From: Nocardioidaceae bacterium
GTDB taxonomy: Bacteria > Actinomycetota > Actinomycetes > Propionibacteriales > Nocardioidaceae
DNA: 8,340 bases
Assembly: GCA_025965395.1 (NCBI GenBank)
Contig: JAOPXA010000144.1
Span: 1-8,340, forward strand
Direction: 5' to 3'
Of the stretch, positions 6,744 through 8,340 are shown one piece after another. The first letter of the stretch is position 1. Every line of letters begins with the position of its first letter. The translations under genes were made by a program, and so were the position numbers. The notes beneath the pieces are model-generated. The model made no database searches. It was not told where the DNA came from and saw only the letters and a list, made by a program, of their open reading frames with translations.

Positions 6744-7643
6744 TTAGTCCTGATCAGACTCCAAAGACTCGTACCCGTTGGTGGCCGGAGCATGCGGCGC
6801 CATCATCATCCAGCGGATGGTCGCGGTGATCGCCGTGCCGGTGGCGCGCCCGGCAGTTGCCTCGACCAGGGGCAGATAAGGGACGCGCAGAGGTAGACGT
6901 GTCCACCACGGCAGCAGGCCCACTGCGGCGGCCGTCAGCATTGCATAGCCGGGGCGCAGGGTCCACGGCACTGAGGGATTGACCAGGATGAAGCGTGCCG
7001 TGCGCCGCGCAGCCTCGGTGCTCTGCAGCTCGGGGCGGAAGCGTTTGAGGCATGCGGCCAGCTCGGCAGTGGTCGTGGGGGGCTCCTCCGCACCCAGAGC
7101 ACGAGCGACGTGTGCCGCTTGGGCCACGTAGGTGTCGCGTTCCTCGGCGCTCAGCGCACGGCTGCCGTAGCGGTCGTGCGCGGCCAAGAAGCTATCGACC
7201 TCCGCGACGTGGACCCACAGGAGCAGGTGCGGGTCGTTGGCTTCATAGGGTCTGCCATCGGGCGCGACGCCCACGACGCGCTTGTGCACGGCGCGCACGA
7301 TGGCAACGGCCCGATCGGCCATCTCATCGGTGCCGAAGGTCGTCTCGGCGAGAAAAGTGCTGGTGCGCTGGAGCCGGCCCCAAGGATCTCCACGGAATCC
7401 AGAATGCTGGTCGACAGCAGCCATCGCGAGGGGATGCAGGGATTGCAGCAGCAAGGCGCGAATGCCACCGATGAACATCGAGGCATCGGCATGGACGATC
7501 TGGATCGGGTCGTCGGGCCCGAAGCGTCGGGCACCGCTGTCGTTCATGATGCGCGCGCGTCGCTGGGGACCCTCGTCCCCAGCGACGCGTTCGAAGATCA
7601 TGGCACCCAGTCGATCACGTAGGGAGTCGACAAAGATACTCAT
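6744..7643 (-). CDS. MpaB/DUF2236 family, putative haem-dependent oxygenase
   Basis: A 299-residue member of the DUF2236 family, which includes the fungal oxygenase MpaB and the bacterial rubber oxygenase Lcp. Family landmarks are IRALLLQSLHP (H70), HSGFRGDPWGRLQRT at residues 80-94, AVHKRVVG with H120, and ANDPHLLLWVHV with H139 and H145. These conserved histidines are candidates for b-haem binding, as in Lcp. The activity is presumably oxidative, but the substrate is unknown. I see no signal peptide, so it is probably cytoplasmic. A hydrophobic PGYAMLTAAAVGLLPWW segment (about residues 231-247) could associate with membrane. The ATG at 7643 has no ribosome site, but a -10-like TACATT ends 7 bases before it, suggesting leaderless translation. 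A TTG at 7685 would add 14 residues encoded across the palindrome and is less likely. The F420 oxidoreductase gene follows after 20 bases. Confidence 0.88.
   Translation of the reverse strand: MSIFVDSLRDRLGAMIFERVAGDEGPQRRARIMNDSGARRFGPDDPIQIVHADASMFIGGIRALLLQSLHPLAMAAVDQHSGFRGDPWGRLQRTSTFLAETTFGTDEMADRAVAIVRAVHKRVVGVAPDGRPYEANDPHLLLWVHVAEVDSFLAAHDRYGSRALSAEERDTYVAQAAHVARALGAEEPPTTTAELAACLKRFRPELQSTEAARRTARFILVNPSVPWTLRPGYAMLTAAAVGLLPWWTRLPLRVPYLPLVEATAGRATGTAITATIRWMMMAPHAPATNGYESLESDQD
7556..7589 (-). repeat. Perfect 15-bp hairpin inside the DUF2236 coding sequence
   Basis: CGCGTCGCTGGGGAC (7556-7570) is exactly complementary to 7575-7589, with a 4-base loop (7571-7574). It lies over codons 19-30 of the DUF2236 gene, 55-88 bases into the message. 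Each arm contains one copy of the 10-mer CCCCAGCGAC (7577-7586) or its complement (7559-7568). A third copy sits in the palindrome upstream of the start codon (7661-7670). Confidence 0.8.
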
Positions 7644-7649
7644 GCTTCG

Positions 7650-7655
7650 AATGTA
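7650..7655 (-). promoter_or_regulatory. Candidate -10 box giving a leaderless DUF2236 transcript
   Basis: On the minus strand the hexamer TACATT fits the actinobacterial TANNNT pattern. Six bases separate it from the ATG, so transcription would begin at or next to the start codon. This fits the lack of a ribosome site. No good -35 is visible at 17-18 bases, where the upstream palindrome intervenes. Confidence 0.45.
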
Positions 7656-7673
7656 GTCGCCCCCAGCGACTAC
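7653..7673. promoter_or_regulatory. Palindrome at the DUF2236 promoter, possible operator
   Basis: GTAGTCGC (7653-7660) and GCGACTAC (7666-7673) form perfect 8-bp arms around a 5-base spacer. The palindrome overlaps the candidate -10 by three bases and fills the -10/-35 spacer region, where a repressor would block polymerase. It includes one copy of the 10-mer that recurs in the intragenic hairpin. No regulator gene is in the window. Confidence 0.5.
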
Positions 7674-7691
7674 GGCATCTCGCAATGAAGC

Positions 7692-8340
7692 TTAAGGAGC
7701 TGCGGTGAAACTCGAATCGAGATACGCGGTGAAGCTCATGATCGCTGGTGCCTCGAGATCGAACTTCGGCGTCTTCTTGATCAGTACTTCCTCGTCGCCG
7801 AGAAGCTTGCCAGTCTCGGGACTAATGATCAGGATGAAGCGTTCGGTAAGAGTCGACTTCTGGATAATCGAGATTCCGACTCCGTCCCTGCCGGCACGGT
7901 CCTTAACATTCCCGAGCAAAGAGAAATTCTCTTCGTGGGCGAGCATGGTCCAAAGTGCTGACGCCAGTTTGGGGGAGACGACGTAGTTCGAGTAGAGGTC
8001 TCGCACACTGAAGTACAAGCACATTGAGCGCTCATTCCCGAGCTCGTCGGTGCTTCAACCGATTTTATTGTGAAGTACCTTGCTGAGCTTGGCGGAATCC
8101 GTAGGTAGATTAGATGCAAAGTTCGCAACATGCGACTTTGCTTTCTCTCTCGACTTGTCCTTGACTGGGAGTGTGTCCCAGAGGCCATTTTCGGGAGCTC
8201 CGCGACCATCAGCGGCGAGCGCTTCACCTCGGTGCTCGATCGTCGTTCGTGATCCGTCCTTATTGATCCACGACTCATTGACCTGAGGGATGAGGGTCAC
8301 GGCGTCGAGCTCTTCGATGTTGGTGAACCAGTTCTCGGTG
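7692..8340 (-). pseudogene. CU044_5270-like protein, 5' end missing, interrupted by in-frame TGA
   Basis: One minus-strand frame runs from the window edge to the stop at 7692-7694, broken only by a TGA at 8057-8055. Before the TGA are 94 codons, including ENWFTNIEELDAV, a WINKDGSRTT segment and ANFASNLPTDSAKLSKVL. After it are 120 codons, including VRDLYSNYVVSPKLASALW, then GRDGVGISI and LIISPETGKLLGDEEV. An LPTD segment followed by an L-rich helix, then a GR-GV strand and an SPETGKLLG strand, is the C-terminal pattern I associate with CU044_5270-family proteins. These are actinobacterial, membrane-anchored and of unknown function, with an N-terminal anchor that would lie outside the window. 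Both halves look conserved and remain in frame, so the simplest reading is a single-base nonsense change, recent decay or a base-call error. Translation could restart at the ATG at 8024, but no good ribosome site precedes it. The family call is moderate. Confidence 0.6.
8055..8057 (-). other. In-frame TGA splitting the CU044_5270-like gene
   Basis: The codons around it read AAA ATC GGT TGA AGC ACC GAC. One substitution would restore Arg (CGA), Trp (TGG), Gly (GGA) or Ser (TCA). The position falls in the variable linker after the LPTD helix. The next base is A, so the classic UGA-CUA readthrough context is absent. Confidence 0.75.

Noticed and set aside
8055..8057. Selenocysteine at the in-frame TGA.
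   Set aside because: No redox motif surrounds the site, the position falls in a variable linker, and I see no convincing SECIS-like hairpin just downstream.
7829..8278. A 149-residue minus-strand frame overlapping the CU044_5270-like gene.
   Set aside because: Its composition is rich in S, R and T with no family resemblance, as expected of an out-of-frame shadow. The neighbouring frame carries the conserved protein on both sides of the TGA.
1..8340. A defence system, mobile element or biosynthetic cluster.
   Set aside because: Every sizeable frame is accounted for by common metabolic families or one CU044_5270-like gene. No integrase, transposase, nuclease, toxin pair, terminal repeats or array was found.

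Overview
The window looks like chromosomal DNA of a high-GC actinobacterium. The support is the strong G/C third-position bias, the F420-type luciferase-like oxidoreductase, the MpaB/DUF2236 protein, the CU044_5270-like protein and a GTG start. A Nocardioides-like (Propionibacteriales) host would fit, but that is a guess. I see no tRNA, rRNA, CRISPR array, insertion sequence, phage gene or recognisable defence locus. Most of the window is ordinary metabolic housekeeping. The parts worth a second look are at the right-hand end.

Layout. Bases 1-618 are the 3' part of a flavin-dependent monooxygenase gene. It is followed after 5 bases by an MFS exporter gene (624-1826). A small metal-binding cupin gene on the minus strand (2208-1801) converges on the exporter gene and overlaps it by 26 bases. 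A 176-base divergent gap separates the cupin from glnN (2385-4562), a type III glutamine synthetase, which is followed by a strong hairpin (4574-4624). Next come a carboxymuconolactone decarboxylase/AhpD-like gene (4672-5238) and, 7 bases later, a YfcE-type metallophosphodiesterase gene (5246-5752). The latter converges on an F420-dependent oxidoreductase gene (6723-5749), with both stop codons inside one CTAG. Upstream of the oxidoreductase and probably co-transcribed is an MpaB/DUF2236 haem-oxygenase-like gene (7643-6744). The window ends in a CU044_5270-like gene (8340-7692, 5' end missing) that is interrupted by an in-frame TGA.

How the genes may work together. The monooxygenase-exporter pair looks like an oxidise-and-export or detoxification unit. 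glnN assimilates ammonium and appears to be a single-gene unit. The DUF2236 and luciferase-like genes form a two-gene oxidoreductase operon. Its start region carries a perfect 8-bp-arm palindrome beside a -10-like hexamer, six bases from the ATG, which suggests a leaderless and operator-controlled transcript. A 10-mer from that palindrome recurs twice, in opposite orientations, as part of a perfect 15-bp hairpin 55-88 bases into the coding sequence. This triple 10-mer arrangement and the interrupted CU044_5270-like gene are the least explained signals in the window.
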